From Paenibacillus brasilensis (GTDB lineage: Bacteria > Bacillota > Bacilli > Paenibacillales > Paenibacillaceae), in NCBI RefSeq assembly GCF_009363115.1, contig NZ_CP045298.1:4833501-4897500 (forward strand): a stretch of 64,000 nucleotides of DNA, in the 5' to 3' direction. How positions within the stretch are numbered: position 1 is the stretch's first letter; every line of letters begins with the position of its first letter. Of the stretch, positions 34,888-44,576 are shown one piece after another. Under the pieces are notes generated by a model. That model saw only the letters and a program-made list of their open reading frames with translations, searched no databases and was not told the DNA's origin. The position numbers and the translations under genes are program-made.

Positions 34888-36144
34888 ATGAACACATTCG
34901 AAGCATTGGAGTCCAATGTAAGATCTTATTGCAGAAGCTTTCCGGTTGTATTCAACAAAGCAAAAAACGATGTGCTGTACACAGAGGCAGGAGAGGGATA
35001 TATCGACTTTTTTGCCGGAGCAGGGGCGTTGAACTATGGGCATAACAACGATTTTATGAGTAACCTCCGATCGGATCATGCACGGTCTGGATATGTATAC
35101 GACAGCAAAGCAGGAATTCATAGAGTCTTTTTCAGAGCGTATTCTCCAGAGCGTATTCTCCAGCCTAAGAGTTTAAATTATAAGCTGTAATTTTGCGGAC
35201 CAACGGGAACCAATGCAGTAGAGGCCGCGCTAAAGCTTGCACGCAAGGTCAAAAAAAGAAATGGTATTTTTGCTTTTATGGGCGCGTTCCATGGCATGTC
35301 GCTGGGCAGTTTGTCTATTACCAGTAACAATTCCATGCGTGAGAGCGCTGGCGTATCTTTGGATAACGTCACCTTTATTCCTTTTAACAGTACGTTTAAT
35401 GGAATGGATACCATTTTGTATATGGAGCAGCTTTTAACGGATACCCATTCCGGGGTAGAAAAGCCAGCTGCGATCATTCTGGAAACGGTACAAGCTGAAG
35501 GCGGTATTAACATTGCAGATACCGAATGGCTGCGTGATTTGCGGCAGTTGTGCAATGATCATGATATTTTACTGATTATTGACGATATACAGGTCGGCTG
35601 CGGCCGAGTTGGCTCGTTCTTCTCGTTCGAGCGTGCAGGTATCGTTCCTGATATGGTTGTTTTGTCCAAGTCAATCAGTGGTTACGGATTGCCGATGTCC
35701 CTGCTGCTGCTTAAGCCCGAATTGGATATCTGGGGTCCTGGTGAGCATAATGGTACCTTCCGTGGCAATCAGCTTGCCTTTGTCGCTGCCAAAGCAGCGC
35801 TGGAATTTAGGGATACGGTAGGGCTGGAAGCACAGGTGAAGGAAAAAGAGGCTTTTGTCCAGCAGTTTTTGCGTGAGCAAATTCAAACCATGGATCCTCT
35901 CATCGCAATTCGCGGCTTGGGTCTGATCTGGGGGATTGATGTATCCCACCAGGGAGAAGCATTCGCCAAGGAAGTAGCTACTCTCTGCTTTAAAAATGGC
36001 CTTATTATTGAACGGGCTGGACGTAACGATACCGTCATTAAAATTATGCCTGCGTTAACCATAAGTTTGGAAAACCTTCGCAAGGGCTGCAACATTATTA
36101 AAGAAAGCATGGTTCAGGTGTCCAGTACTTTAGTTGCTTTATAA
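34888..36144 (+). pseudogene. ectB: inactivated diaminobutyrate--2-oxoglutarate aminotransferase
   Basis: An intact GGGAGG site and ATG start EctB (MNTFEALESNVRSYCRSFPV). After NYGHNNDFM the frame changes; the correct continuation (IMHGLDMYTTAKQEFIESFS) lies one frame over. A 14-bp tandem duplication (35135-35148 and 35149-35162) then restores the original frame. Finally a TAA at 35188-35190 replaces what should be a sense codon between SLNYKL and FCGPTGTNA. Downstream, the PLP-enzyme body is well kept (IIDDIQVGCGR, VVLSKSISGYGLPMS with the Schiff-base Lys, HNGTFRGNQ). EctB makes L-2,4-diaminobutyrate for ectoine or lipopeptides such as polymyxin. The region from ATG 35278 could at most yield a 288-residue truncated protein. 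Confidence 0.85.
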
Positions 36145-36176
36145 TATTTTTTGTAAACCATTGTAAAGCGATGAGT

Positions 36177-36245
36177 AAATCCCCTTGGCTGGAGCTGTCG
36201 TCTGCTAGGAAGCAGAACATGGCAGCTACCGTCCAAGGGGATTTT
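36177..36245. terminator. bidirectional hairpin terminator
   Basis: AAATCCCCTTGG pairs with CCAAGGGGATTTT between the convergent ectB pseudogene and the oxidoreductase gene. Confidence 0.7.
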
Positions 36246-36255
36246 ATCGTGAAGA

Positions 36256-36774
36256 TTAAGAAATAACCGTTTGTGCGTATTTCTGCGCGGATTGCTCGAG
36301 CTGCTCATCGGTCAGAACCCCGGCACCATATTGTACGAAATAAGGCAGCAACTTGGTACCAACCATATGGCCTGTTGCTTCCAGAGGTCTCAATAACTCT
36401 TCAATTGTATATCTATTCTGTCCGTCATGTTGGTAGTTTTCCTCAACGCTGGCAGCAGACAAGGCGATCAACAGCTCTTTACCCTGCAGCTTGCCGCCTT
36501 CGCTTCCAAAGGCCCAGCCGTAGGTTAGAACCTGATCCTGCCATTTTTTCAGCAGGGAAGGAGTGCTGTACCAGTACAAAGGGAATTGCAGTACGATGCG
36601 GTCATGCTGCTCCAGCAGTTCCTGCTCCTGAGCGACGTTAATTTGCTCGTCCGGGTATACTTCATACAAGTTGTGAATCGTCACGCCGGGTTGCTTCTTG
36701 AGCTCTTGCACCCATCTTTTGTTAATGCGAGACTCCGCAAGATTAGGGTGGACAACAATTACGAGTGTTGACAT
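36256..36774 (-). CDS. NAD(P)H-dependent flavin oxidoreductase (flavodoxin-2 / KefF-NQO type)
   Basis: The 172-residue protein belongs to the flavodoxin-like-fold NAD(P)H:quinone oxidoreductases: STLVIVVHPNLAESRINK at the N-terminus, DRIVLQFPLYWYSTPSLLKKWQDQVL in the flavin-binding core (the PLYW signature) and the GWAFG turn. These FMN/FAD enzymes reduce quinones or electrophiles; some act as subunits of K+ efflux systems, but no Kef gene is present. The start ATG 36774 follows AAGGAG; the longer frame runs into AT-rich promoter DNA. Confidence 0.88.
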   Translation of the reverse strand: MSTLVIVVHPNLAESRINKRWVQELKKQPGVTIHNLYEVYPDEQINVAQEQELLEQHDRIVLQFPLYWYSTPSLLKKWQDQVLTYGWAFGSEGGKLQGKELLIALSAASVEENYQHDGQNRYTIEELLRPLEATGHMVGTKLLPYFVQYGAGVLTDEQLEQSAQKYAQTVIS

Positions 36775-36892
36775 TATGAAAAACATCTCCTTAAAACTAA
36801 TTTTTTGTAAGTAAATTACCAATATATATGTAATCATTTTAGTTTCAACTAATAATATTGTCAACTCTTTAAATATTCAAACTCTACATAAA

Positions 36893-36917
36893 AAAACTCC
36901 GGCAAGCTCATGCCGGA
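36893..36917 (-). terminator. intrinsic terminator of the diguanylate cyclase gene
   Basis: TCCGGCA / TGCCGGA form the stem (36898-36917); read on the minus strand it runs into a stretch of seven T. Confidence 0.75.
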
Positions 36918-36943
36918 ATTTCATCAATGAAGTGTTTTTTATA

Positions 36944-38065
36944 TTAAGCGATATGGTTAAGCTCAGCAACAATCTTATTTTTTCCAGAACGCTTGGCCTG
37001 ATACAGATAATCATCCGCACCCTGGAAAAATGTATCTTTGTTCATTTCTTCCGAATAGCTTTTTAATCCGATGCTTACGGTCACGGAAACACGTTGCATT
37101 TTTTCGTCAAAGGTCTTCTTCTCGACTTCACGCCGGATGCACTCGACAATCTGATAAGCTTCCTCAAAAGTATGCTCGAACATCAGAATAGCAAATTCCT
37201 CACCGCCATACCGGGCTGCAATGTCATTGGCTGTAATCTGCTCTGTAATGATTTGCGAGATGCTCTCCAATATTTTATCTCCAAACTGGTGTCCGTAGGT
37301 GTCATTAATTTTCTTGAAATTATCAATATCTACTACCGCTAAATGGATAATAGCACCTTGCTCAGCATATTCAAGTGCTTTCTCATAAAAAGTTTGAAAC
37401 GATAAATGATTGTAGAGCTTTGTCAGTCCATCAGTCATTGACATTTTGCTTATAATCGCGTTACTGATCATTAACTCTTGCTGGGCGCGCTGTGTTTTAT
37501 GCAAATCCACTAGCAGATCACGGCCACTGGCCTGAATTATAAGTGCAAGAAAGGTGGACATCGTCAAAAAAGCCGGAATAGCTACGATGTCAAAGGCCGA
37601 CAAGTAGGCACGGAAGGAGCCATCAATTGCCAGTAAGGAAAAAAAGACTACAACTTGTAAGACATAGGAAAGCCATATCAGGTGACGAGTGAAAAACAGG
37701 ATGGATGAGAAAATAGGTAACAAGCACAATGCCGTAATAATCCGGATATCATAGTTCAAACGAATAATCATCCAGCAAATAACCGTACTTGCTATAAACA
37801 AGATTACGAAAGATAATCTGTTGAATTTATAATAAGCCAGTTCTGCAAGAAAGTTGGAACCGCACATGATTAGTGTGGGAACAAAAAGGATTCTCACGTA
37901 AAATTCATAAGGTGTAGCAGAATAATCGAGAAATAAATAACTGCCTAGCTGGGCAATGAAATGTACTGCTATAATCATCCAATAAAGCAATAGCATTTTA
38001 CGTACCCAGCGGCCTTGCTTTGTTTTGTAATCCATCGTTTGAGTAACCCGTTTTGTTCTATTCAT
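36944..38065 (-). CDS. membrane diguanylate cyclase (GGDEF)
   Basis: The 373-residue protein has about six hydrophobic helices (residues 24-180), a short linker helix (ASGRDLLVDLHKTQRAQQEL) and a C-terminal GGDEF domain (about 205-370) with the active-site loop RYGGEEFAIL. It would make cyclic di-GMP at the membrane. The RxxD inhibitory site is not evident upstream of GGEEF. GTGGTG precedes the ATG. It is monocistronic. The gap 38066-38515 beyond it contains no recognisable gene. Confidence 0.92.
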   Translation of the reverse strand: MNRTKRVTQTMDYKTKQGRWVRKMLLLYWMIIAVHFIAQLGSYLFLDYSATPYEFYVRILFVPTLIMCGSNFLAELAYYKFNRLSFVILFIASTVICWMIIRLNYDIRIITALCLLPIFSSILFFTRHLIWLSYVLQVVVFFSLLAIDGSFRAYLSAFDIVAIPAFLTMSTFLALIIQASGRDLLVDLHKTQRAQQELMISNAIISKMSMTDGLTKLYNHLSFQTFYEKALEYAEQGAIIHLAVVDIDNFKKINDTYGHQFGDKILESISQIITEQITANDIAARYGGEEFAILMFEHTFEEAYQIVECIRREVEKKTFDEKMQRVSVTVSIGLKSYSEEMNKDTFFQGADDYLYQAKRSGKNKIVAELNHIA

Positions 38066-38515
38066 GATGTCACCACACTTAACGTATCTTTAGCCATTCT
38101 CGTATTATAAGATACTATGTGATGAAGTTGAAGCTAATTTTTTAGGGGGTATTCCCTGATCGGAACAGAGTCCTGTATTTCGACCTCGCCTGTGCTCAAG
38201 TTGCACTGAAAGTTGGTCATATCGCTTGATCTTTTTAGTTTGTGAAGTGGTGTTCAGAAGCTTGATTGATGTACTTCACCATCAAAGGATAACGGCACAA
38301 AAGCCAGTTGCGTAGCCCGAACACCGCTGCGTTCTCTTGGAATCATCAAAAAAGCCGTACTTCATGCTTAGAACTCCTCTCGATAGAAAAATAAGACCTA
38401 ACACTTGATTTTCCCGACTATTTTTCTTGAATTTGCAAAATATTCGAAATGGGTAAATATACCTTTTTATGCTAAAATAAAAAAGTTAGGATTCAGCAAG
38501 GCGGGAGGTTGCAAA

Positions 38516-39250
38516 ATGGCATCTATTACATTGTTTTTCATTCCATATGCAGGTGGATCGGCGTCAGTCAGCTTCAAATGGAAAAAGCTGTTGTTGCCAC
38601 AGATTAAGCTTGTTCCACTGGAACTGGCGGGCAGAGGGATTCGTTCCGGAGAACCACTAAAGGATAGCATCGAGGAGATAAGTGATGATCTACTGCATAA
38701 GATCGGGCAAGAGATAGCCCACGGCGACCCTTATGCCATATACGGTCACAGTATGGGGACGATGATTGCCTTCGAGTTGTACTACAAGCTGGTGGCTGGC
38801 GGATTTGGCGAGCCTGCTCATTTATTTGTTTCCGGTGGACGAGCACCGCATGTCCCAAGAAATTTCCCGTGGTCACATGATCTGCCAGCAGATCAGTTCA
38901 GGACACATTTGCAGCGGTATGGTCAGCTTTCCGAGGCAATTTTTGACAATCGAGAATTATACGACTATTTCATGCCGGTGCTGAGAGCGGATTTCAAAGC
39001 CGTTGAGACGTATAAATACACGGCCAAGCCCGAGCCTTTACACTGTCCAATTACCGCTTTGACAGGACTGGCTGATAATACGTTGGCCTTGCAGGATGTG
39101 GAAGCGTGGGCGCAGCATACGGATCAGGATTTTCGTATGTTCACCTTTGATGGGGGACATTTTTTTATTCATGATGAAATGGAACGGATTACACAGATCA
39201 TCAATGAGAATTTGGAACGCAGTGCAGTGGCAAACAGAATACAACATTAA
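38516..39250 (+). CDS. type II thioesterase (GrsT/TEII family)
   Basis: The 244-residue alpha/beta hydrolase is an external thioesterase of the kind that repairs mis-primed NRPS/PKS carrier proteins: FIPYAGGSASVSFKWK at the N-terminus, GHSMG nucleophile elbow (S79), the RADFKAVETYKY segment and the catalytic His in GGHFFIHDE. No synthetase gene lies in the window, so it is either an orphan serving clusters elsewhere or a remnant. The ATG at 38516 has a GGGAGG site. The isomerase-like pseudogene follows after 12 bases, so both were probably co-transcribed. Confidence 0.88.
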   Translation: MASITLFFIPYAGGSASVSFKWKKLLLPQIKLVPLELAGRGIRSGEPLKDSIEEISDDLLHKIGQEIAHGDPYAIYGHSMGTMIAFELYYKLVAGGFGEPAHLFVSGGRAPHVPRNFPWSHDLPADQFRTHLQRYGQLSEAIFDNRELYDYFMPVLRADFKAVETYKYTAKPEPLHCPITALTGLADNTLALQDVEAWAQHTDQDFRMFTFDGGHFFIHDEMERITQIINENLERSAVANRIQH

Positions 39251-39262
39251 AAAGAAGAGGTA

Positions 39263-40124
39263 ATGGTAGTGACTGTAGGTGTATTGGCACATTTATTTGG
39301 CAAGTTGCCATATCGCGAGTTGGCTGCCAAGGTAGGCGCAGCGGGCTTTACCCATGTTCAGTTGGCTCCGTGGAGAGCGATCAGTGATGTGGATTTTAAT
39401 AAACCGGGCAAGTTTAGCCCAGGATTGGCATTGTCTATCGCAGAGGAGTTTCGCAGGGCATGGAGTATCCATATCGGTGCTCGGGTGCTATCTGCATTTT
39501 TTTGTACAGGATGAGCAATTGTTGCGTGAAAATGTAGAGCGCTTCAAAGAGCTGATTCGATACGCGAGTCTGTTAGGAGCACCCATCGTCGCCGCAGAAG
39601 TCGGGCGCAATGAGGATGGCAGCGCTTATACGGAACGTGATTGGAGAGTTGTCAAAGAGGTTGTGCGTGAATTGGCAGAGGAAGCGGAAAAATGGGGCGT
39701 ATTCGTAGGATTGGAAGCCGCTAACGATCATTTGGTCGGAACAGCTGCAGAACTGGCAGCCTTGCTGGAGGAAGTACCTTCGTCACAAATCGGTGTTGTC
39801 ATTGATCCGGGGAATCTGTTGAAGACGGAAAACCTGGCACAGCAGGATGAGATTATTCGCGAAGCTTTCCGACTGCTGGGACCTCGGATTATCGCAGCAC
39901 ATGCCAAAGACCGTCGGTTATCATCATCAGGTGAGATCGAGACGGTACCACCGAGATTTGGTGACATGAACTATGGCCTCTATATGGAACTGCTGGAGCA
40001 GTATAAGCCGGGGGTTCACATCATTATGGAAGCAGCGCAGGAGCATCAAATGGCCAAATCCAAACGCTATATCGAAGGCCATCGGTTAGCGGCTCAGAAA
40101 GCGCAGGAAGTACAGACGAAGTAA
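39263..40124 (+). pseudogene. frameshifted sugar-phosphate isomerase/epimerase (TIM barrel)
   Basis: An AP-endonuclease-2/xylose-isomerase-like TIM-barrel protein is split by one frame change at about 39455-39462. The first frame reads LALSIAEEFRR and then loses sense; the second frame reads HGVSISVLGCYLHFF and continues through APIVAAEVGRN, VFVGLEAANDH, IGVVIDPGNLL, IIAAHAKDRR and HIIMEAAQE. Removing one G from the run in AGGGCATGG would restore a protein of about 286 residues. All metal-ligand segments are otherwise present, so this is either a very recent loss or an assembly error. Confidence 0.8.
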
Positions 40125-40151
40125 TTATTTCCTTTATATTACAGAAACTGT

Positions 40152-40190
40152 TAAAAGACTTGGAAGCGTCTACTTTTCCAAGTCTCTTGT
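40152..40190. terminator. bidirectional hairpin
   Basis: AGACTTGGAA (40156-40165) pairs with TTCCAAGTCT (40176-40185) between convergent genes. Confidence 0.6.
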
Positions 40191-40202
40191 GTTGGGTAGG
40201 GC

Positions 40203-40571
40203 TTAGCCTTGCACAACCGCCACGATGACAAGCACCCAGCTTGCCAAAAAAGCAAGCCCGCCAAACGGGGTGATCGCTCCAAGCTTTTTGACGCTAGACA
40301 AGCTAAGTGCATACAGACTGCCGGAGAACAGAAGAATGCCCACTAGCATAACCCAACCTGCGGTTACAATGAGAGCGGAATGAACAAAATTCCCTGCAAT
40401 CGCTCCAAGCAGAAGCAGACCCAGTCCATGAGCGATCTGATATTGAATGCCCGTTTGGAATATGCTCATCATGTCTGCGGAAAGTCTCTTTTTCAAAGCA
40501 TGTGCCCCAAACGCGCCGAGAGCTACAGCTAAAAACATAATGATACAACCCAGCAGCAGCAAAATTTTCAT
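40203..40571 (-). CDS. DUF423 family small membrane protein
   Basis: The 122-residue protein has four membrane helices and the DUF423 (YwdK/YgdD-like) signature: LGAFGAHALKKRLSADM, FQTGIQYQIAHGLGLLLLG and ITPFGGLAFLASW. Its function is unknown across the family. AAGGAGG lies upstream of the ATG. It stands alone. Confidence 0.92.
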   Translation of the reverse strand: MKILLLLGCIIMFLAVALGAFGAHALKKRLSADMMSIFQTGIQYQIAHGLGLLLLGAIAGNFVHSALIVTAGWVMLVGILLFSGSLYALSLSSVKKLGAITPFGGLAFLASWVLVIVAVVQG

Positions 40572-40724
40572 GTTTCAACGCCTCCTTGTGAAATAGTACC
40601 GATTTGAACCGATTTCGTCAATTTTCCTAGTTTAACTCCAAACTTATTGAATTTTTCGACTCTCATTGGTGAGCTAATATGTTATATTTTTTCCAGGGCC
40701 AATGTGAAGCATTTGGAGCTATGG

Positions 40725-40779
40725 ACAGCACGTCCTCCACCTTTTTTACGGGAAAGTGAGGTGATGGTGCTGTTTTTTT
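40725..40779 (+). promoter_or_regulatory. leader hairpin with T-run ahead of the GH48 gene (possible attenuator)
   Basis: ACAGCAC (40725-40731) pairs with GTGCTGT (40767-40773) around an inner CCTCCAC / GTGAGG stem, and seven T follow. No plus-strand gene lies upstream, so this terminator-like structure sits in the 5' leader of the cellulase transcript, about 50 bases before the start codon. Confidence 0.5.
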
Positions 40780-40827
40780 GTGCTGCCGTTTTTCGGAACA
40801 AAATCTTGTGCAGGGCCAAAATTGATA

Positions 40828-43800
40828 ATGGAGAGGATGACTGCAAAAGTGACTAGAAAAAAATCTGTGTTCAGGAAATCCGTCTCTATGGTCATGTCAG
40901 CCATTTTGGTGCTTCCGCTAACCTTGGGCATATTTCAGGCTGAGCCTGATCGTGCCTCGGTTGCAACACTAGAATCGACACGCTTCCTTCAATTGTATAA
41001 ACAACTGAAGGACCCGGCCAGCGGATATTTTTCAAAGGAAGGCATTCCTTATCATTCCGTTGAAACACTCATGAGTGAGGCCCCGGACTACGGGCATTTA
41101 ACGACCTCGGAGGCCTATAGTTACTGGATGTGGCTGGAAGTGTTATATGGTCATTATACCGGGGATTGGGGACACTAGGAATCCGCTTGGGACAACATGG
41201 AGAAATACATTATTCCAGTTAATGAAGGGGACGGGAAGGAAGAACAGCCTACGATGAGTAACTACAACCCCAACAGCCCCGCCACTTATGCGGCTGAGTA
41301 TCCGCAGCCGGATCAATATCCAAGCCGTCTGAGTGGTCAGTATAGTGGCGGCAAGGACCCGCTGGATGCAGAGTTGAAGGCAGCCTATGGCAACAATCAG
41401 ACCTATCTGATGCATTGGCTGCTGGATGTGGATAATTGGTACGGTTTTGGCAACCTGCTGAATCCGTCGCACACGGCCACCTATGTGAACACCTTCCAAC
41501 GTGGAGAACAGGAATCGGTTTGGGAAGCCGTCCCGCATCCATCGCAGGATAATCAAAAATTTGGTAAACCTAATGAAGGCTTCATGAGCCTGTTCACCAA
41601 GGAAAATAATGCTCCTGCACAGCAATGGCGCTATACGAATGCGACCGATGCGGACGCACGGGCGGTTCAAGCCATGTACTGGGCAAAAGAACTGGGATAT
41701 GACAACCCGGTATATTTGGATAAAGCGAAAAAGATGGGAGACTACTTGCGTTACGGTATGTACGATAAATACTTCCAAAAAATAGGAAGCGCTTCCAATG
41801 GGACTCCGAGCGCTGGTTCCGGCAAGGACGCCAGCCATTGTCTAATGGCATGGTATACGGCATGGGGCGGTGGACTAGGCCAAAGCGGCAACTGGGCTTG
41901 GCGGATTGGCGCAAGTCATGCGCACCAGGGCTACCAAAATGTCGTTGCTGCCTACGCGTTATCCGATAAGGATGGCGGATTAATACCCAATTCACCAACG
42001 GCAGGACAGGATTGGGCAACCTCGCTGAAGCGCCAACTGGAATTTTATGCCTGGTTGCAATCCGATGAGGGAGCCATTGCAGGTGGAGCAACGAATAGCT
42101 GGGATGGTGCCTATAAGGCGTATCCGTCTGGCACAAGCACCTTCTATGGAATGGCTTATACAGGTGCTCCTGTATACCAAGATCCATCGTCCAACAACTG
42201 GTTTGGAATGCAGGCATGGCCGGTTGAGCGGATTGCTGAGCTGTACTACATTTTAGCCCAGAAGGGCGATACTTCGTCCGATCAGTTTAAAATGGCTAAG
42301 CAAGTGATTGAAAACTGGGTAGCGTGGTCCAAGAGCTATGTATTTGCCAATGAACGCCCTGTGACAGACGCAGAGGGATACTATTTGGACGCTCAAGGCA
42401 AGCGCATTCTGGGTGGTAAAAATCCGAAGGTAGCCACTAAAGCGGCTAAAGGCGAGTTCTGGTTGCCAGGCAATCTGGAATGGAGCGGGAAGCCAGAAAC
42501 CTGGACCGGCTTTGCCAATCATAAAGGGAATGCGAATCTCCATGTCGTAACGAAGAAACCGGGGCAGGATGCCGGAGTACTGGGCAGTTATGTTAAAGCG
42601 CTTACTTTCTTTGCTGCTGGAACGAAAGCTGAAAAAGGCGACTACACCGAACTGGGCAAGGAAGCCAAGGATTTGTTCAAAGCTTTGCTTGACGCTGCAT
42701 GGGGTTATAATGATGGCGTAGGTATTACAACGAAGGAAGCACGTGAGGATTATTATCGCTATTTCACCAAAGAAGTGTATATTCCGAACGGCTGGAGTGG
42801 TAAAACAGGGCAAGGCAGCACTATCCCAGGTACAGACGCGACTGCTTCTGACCCGTCCAAAGGTGGGAACGGCACATACTCCAGCTATACCGATATCCGG
42901 CCTAACATTACTAAGGACCCGCAATGGTCCTATTTGAAGGATAAATACACGACATCCTGGAATAATCAGACGAAAAAATGGGATAAGGGCGCTCCAGAAT
43001 TTACGTATCACCGTTTCTGGTCTCTAGTTGATATGGCGACAGCTTATGCCGAATATGACCGTCTCATTAACGGCAGCGGACCAGCCGAGCCGACAGCTCC
43101 CAAAGCACCTGCGAATGTGAAGGCAAGTGCGGGGGATGCTCAGGTTACACTGACCTGGAACAAAGCAACGGGCGTGGATAGCTATACAGTTAAGCGGTCC
43201 ACAACCAGTGGAGGACCTTATGCGACTGTAGCAACGGTAACAGACAGCACTTACAAAGATACAGGGGTGGTGAATGAAACCACTTATTATTATGTAGCAA
43301 GTGCAACTAATTCTTTAGGAACCAGTCCGGATTCTGCCGAGGTCAGCGCCAAGCCGACAGCAGCGCCGCTTCCGGCAACGGGCGATGTAATTGCCCAATA
43401 CCGTGTGGGCGATACGAACCCGGGAGATAATCAGATACGTCCGCTGTTCCGTGTGGTCAACAAGGGGAAAGAAGCAGTTGATCTGAAAAATGTCAAGCTG
43501 CGGTACTACTTTACTGTAGATGGTGATAAGTCACAGGAATTCCATTGTGACTATGCACAGCTGGGTAGCGACAATGTCCAGGGACGCTTTGTCAAACTGG
43601 ATAAGGCGGTTACGGGCGCAGATTATTATCTGGAGATTTCCTTTGGAGCTGGTGCGGGAAGTTTGCCAGCAGGGGCAAATACAGGGGATATTCAGATACG
43701 CATGAACAAAACGGATTGGAGCAATTATAACGAAAGTGATGATTTTTCCTATGATGCAACCAAGACATCATATACGGATTGGGATAAGACACCTCTGTAC

Positions 43801-43836
43801 GTAAACGACAAGCGTGTCTGGGGTCTGGAGCCTTGA
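40828..43836 (+). pseudogene. secreted GH48 cellulase with FN3 and CBM3, interrupted by an in-frame TAG
   Basis: Read through, the product is about 1002 residues: basic start and signal peptide (MTAKVTRKKSVFRK, then a hydrophobic stretch, to about residue 42), GH48 catalytic domain (about 45-750), one FN3 module (about 755-845, APANVKASAGDAQVTLTW) and a C-terminal CBM3 (about 846-1002, VIAQYRVGDTNPGDNQIRP). GH48 enzymes are processive exocellulases, normally one per genome. Codon 117 (41176-41178) is TAG, between HYTGDWGH and ESAWDNMEKY, with the same frame on both sides. The piece before it holds the signal peptide and the TTSEAYSYWMWLE segment with the proposed catalytic acid, so the downstream piece alone (from ATG 41197) could be neither exported nor active. 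The start is either 40828 or 40837. Confidence 0.88.
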
Positions 43837-43857
43837 TTGTAGGCTAATTGGAGTGAG

Positions 43858-43907
43858 ACGGGCGGAGTGAGAGAGGGAATTAAGCCTCATATTCCGCCCG
43901 TTTTTTT
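43858..43907 (+). terminator. intrinsic terminator of the GH48 gene
   Basis: ACGGGCGGA (43858-43866) pairs with TCCGCCCGT (43893-43901) and is followed by seven T. Confidence 0.85.
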
Positions 43908-43972
43908 GTGGTTGGATTCGTGGTACACTAGGAACGTTACATATAATATACATGACCGAGGTGACCTGAGAC

Positions 43973-44476
43973 ATGAATGACAAATTGGCACAGGCTTTGA
44001 ATGAGCAAATGAATTTTGAATTTTACTCCGCTCATGTGTATCTGGCGATGGCTGCTTATTGCTCCAGTGAAAGTCTGGATGGGTTTGCGAACTTCTTCCT
44101 GGTACAAGCGGAGGAGGAACGCTTTCATGCGATGAAGCTGTACAAATATATTAATGACCGCAGAGGACGCGCTACTTTGGCAGCATTACCGGAGCCAAAT
44201 AATAGCTACGCTTCCATGCTGGACGTATTTGAGCACGGCTATAAGCATGAGCAGCAAAACACACAGAAATTTTATCATTTGGCTGACCTGGCTCTGGACG
44301 AGCGTGAGCATGCGACAATCCATTTCCTGAAATGGTTTATTGATGAGCAAGTGGAAGAGGAAGCGCTGTTCGACAGTGTTATCCAAAAGCTTAAGCGCAT
44401 TGAAAGAGACAGCAACGCTTTTTATATGCTGGACAGCGAGTTTGCCAAACGCAGCTTTACAGTCCCTGCGGAATAA
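43973..44476 (+). CDS. ftnA: non-haem ferritin
   Basis: The 167-residue four-helix-bundle ferritin stores iron as a 24-mer. Ferroxidase ligands are visible in NEQMNFEFYSAHVYLAMAAY (Glu17-type), AEEERFHAMKLYKYI (EExxH) and EHATIHFLKWFIDEQVEEE. AGGTGACC lies before the ATG. It is preceded by the cellulase terminator and followed by its own hairpin, so it is monocistronic. Confidence 0.95.
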   Translation: MNDKLAQALNEQMNFEFYSAHVYLAMAAYCSSESLDGFANFFLVQAEEERFHAMKLYKYINDRRGRATLAALPEPNNSYASMLDVFEHGYKHEQQNTQKFYHLADLALDEREHATIHFLKWFIDEQVEEEALFDSVIQKLKRIERDSNAFYMLDSEFAKRSFTVPAE

Positions 44477-44479
44477 TAC

Positions 44480-44514
44480 AGACTGTACTAGTTTTATTTA
44501 AACTTGTACAGTCT
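44480..44514. terminator. hairpin after ferritin
   Basis: AGACTGTAC (44480-44488) pairs with GTACAGTCT (44506-44514); the T tract is weak. Confidence 0.55.
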
Positions 44515-44576
44515 GCTTCCCAAAGGTATGAATGCCATTTACCGCCAAGATACAATTAACCACAGGAAGAGGACTG

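Noticed and set aside
39455..39530. programmed frameshift in the isomerase-like gene
   Set aside because: No slippery heptamer or T-run lies at the frame change (the T stretch is about 45 bases later), so mutation or sequencing error is simpler.
40650..40780. cyclic di-GMP riboswitch before the cellulase
   Set aside because: None of the conserved class I or class II elements (for example the CAGGGCAAACC block) is present; only a hairpin can be supported.
42253..43011. 252-residue minus-strand frame within the GH48 gene
   Set aside because: Lies wholly opposite GH48 coding sequence, with no start signal and no recognisable domain.
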